13,281 nt of DNA from an uncultured Prevotellaceae bacterium (lineage in GTDB: Bacteria > Bacteroidota > Bacteroidia > Bacteroidales > Muribaculaceae). The notes beneath the pieces were generated by a model, which had not been told where the DNA came from, did no database searches, and saw only the letters and a list, made by a program, of their open reading frames with translations. Shown here one piece after another: positions 12,724-13,281 of this stretch (position 1 is its first letter; every line of letters starts with the position of its first letter). The DNA lies in the NCBI GenBank assembly GCA_937892085.1, contig CALAVD010000278.1, positions 1 to 13,281 on the forward strand. The letters are read 5' to 3'. The position numbers and the translations under genes are program-made.

Positions 12724-13281
12724 TTACCCCTGCGCATTCCTACGACAGAAGTCGATGTATCGGCAGAATCGGCAGGAGTTGTCATCGGACGAAGGTTGGA
12801 AAGGTATTTCGGCGTTAAAGAGATTACCTATTATCTCATCCATTTTTGTTTTAAACACTTCGTTGATGATGTGATAGTCTGGAAGTTGTGAACCGTTAAA
12901 AATCACCCCTGTCTCGCTTATGTCTCGGCGCTTATAAATTACCGGCATAATGGACGTGTCGGGTATTTTCTTCTCGAGGGCATAGGCATTACAGTAGAGC
13001 ATGAGCTGCAGGATGCCTCGCAGGTTCTTGTCCTTGGAAGTGACAGCAAAGAGGTCATCTACGCATTTGAAACTGGTAGTGTCCTTTCCTGTCTTGTAAT
13101 CAACGATACGCAATATGCCATCAGAGCTACCCTTAGGGTCAGGTATTCGGTCGATGCGGTCGGCTATGTAAGTGAAATTGAAATCCACCCCACCATAGTT
13201 GAGTGTAATGTCGTGCTGACACTCACACTCGAGTACAGTCAGAGCATTGGTGTCGATATCGCCCAGCATTGCGATGTCGTG
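12724..13281 (-). CDS. AddB-like PD-(D/E)XK nuclease, C-terminal part (cut by window edge)
   Basis: Only the last 185 or so residues are present; the frame stays open to the right edge. Numbering from the first in-window Met (13269), the RecB-family nuclease motifs are complete: ADRIDR (36-41), IVDYKTGK (55-62, with Asp57 and Lys59) and QLMLYCNAY (88-96, the Gln-x3-Tyr motif). CRFCRYIDFC (166-175) is Cys-x2-Cys-x5-Cys, the spacing of the iron-sulfur cluster at the C terminus of AddB. The fourth cysteine would lie upstream, outside the window. AddB works with AddA as a helicase-nuclease that processes double-strand breaks for recombination, so a Bacteroidales AddB-like function is likely. A stand-alone RecB-type nuclease cannot be excluded without the helicase part. 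It lies upstream of rplY on the same strand but appears to be a separate unit. Confidence 0.85.
   Translation of the reverse strand, partial: HDIAMLGDIDTNALTVLECECQHDITLNYGGVDFNFTYIADRIDRIPDPKGSSDGILRIVDYKTGKDTTSFKCVDDLFAVTSKDKNLRGILQLMLYCNAYALEKKIPDTSIMPVIYKRRDISETGVIFNGSQLPDYHIINEVFKTKMDEIIGNLFNAEIPFQPSSDDNSCRFCRYIDFCRRNAQG

Overview
The window looks like chromosome of a gut-type Bacteroidales bacterium (Bacteroidota), plausibly Muribaculaceae or Prevotella-like. Four things point there: promoters with the Bacteroidota -7 box TAnnTTTG in front of most genes, no clear Shine-Dalgarno sites, a DUF4954 protein, and secreted proteins built from SusE/SusF-like modules, one carrying a C-terminal tail typical of type IX secretion. 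The genus assignment is inference. I see no tRNA, rRNA, transposase, prophage or CRISPR array.

Layout. (1) 132-1804 (+): a secreted alpha/beta-hydrolase esterase, then truA (tRNA pseudouridine synthase), spaced so tightly that they probably form one transcript. (2) 1811-2200 (-): a small macro-domain-like protein, convergent with truA and divergent from radA; the two divergent promoters sit in a 155-bp gap. (3) 2356-3744 (+): radA/sms, a DNA-repair ATPase. (4) 3745-4228: a 484-bp gap holding an inverted pair of REP-like palindromes, an orphan perfect 14-bp terminator hairpin, a second hairpin, then the promoter and a 5'-UTR hairpin of the next gene. (5) 4229-5809 (+): an exported protein with an N-terminal dockerin-like double repeat and about four SusE/F-like beta modules, closed by a strong terminator. 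(6) 6106-7974 (+): a DUF4954 beta-helix protein. (7) 8102-10285 (-): a 727-residue exported protein with an Ig-like domain, a propeller-like region, two SusE/F-like modules and a predicted type IX secretion tail. A bidirectional terminator separates it from the DUF4954 gene. (8) 10286-10569: its promoter plus a long inverted repeat. (9) 12465 down to 10570 (-): rplY, pth and an S4/Hsp15-like gene, a translation-quality cluster behind one very good promoter upstream of rplY. (10) 12724-13281 (-): the C-terminal end of an AddB-like PD-(D/E)XK nuclease with an iron-sulfur cysteine motif, cut by the window edge.

How it fits together. Most of the window is ordinary core genome: RNA modification, DNA repair, and peptidyl-tRNA rescue with 50S maintenance. 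The accessory part is the stretch from 3745 to 10545. It holds two surface or secreted modular proteins that share glycan-binding-type modules but have different delivery or assembly signals (dockerin versus type IX tail), one uncharacterised beta-helix protein between them, and several palindromic intergenic elements. I find no convincing complete new defence or mobile system. The best leads are the dockerin-bearing protein, the REP-like pair, the 82-nt inverted repeat and the opposed octamer arrays.
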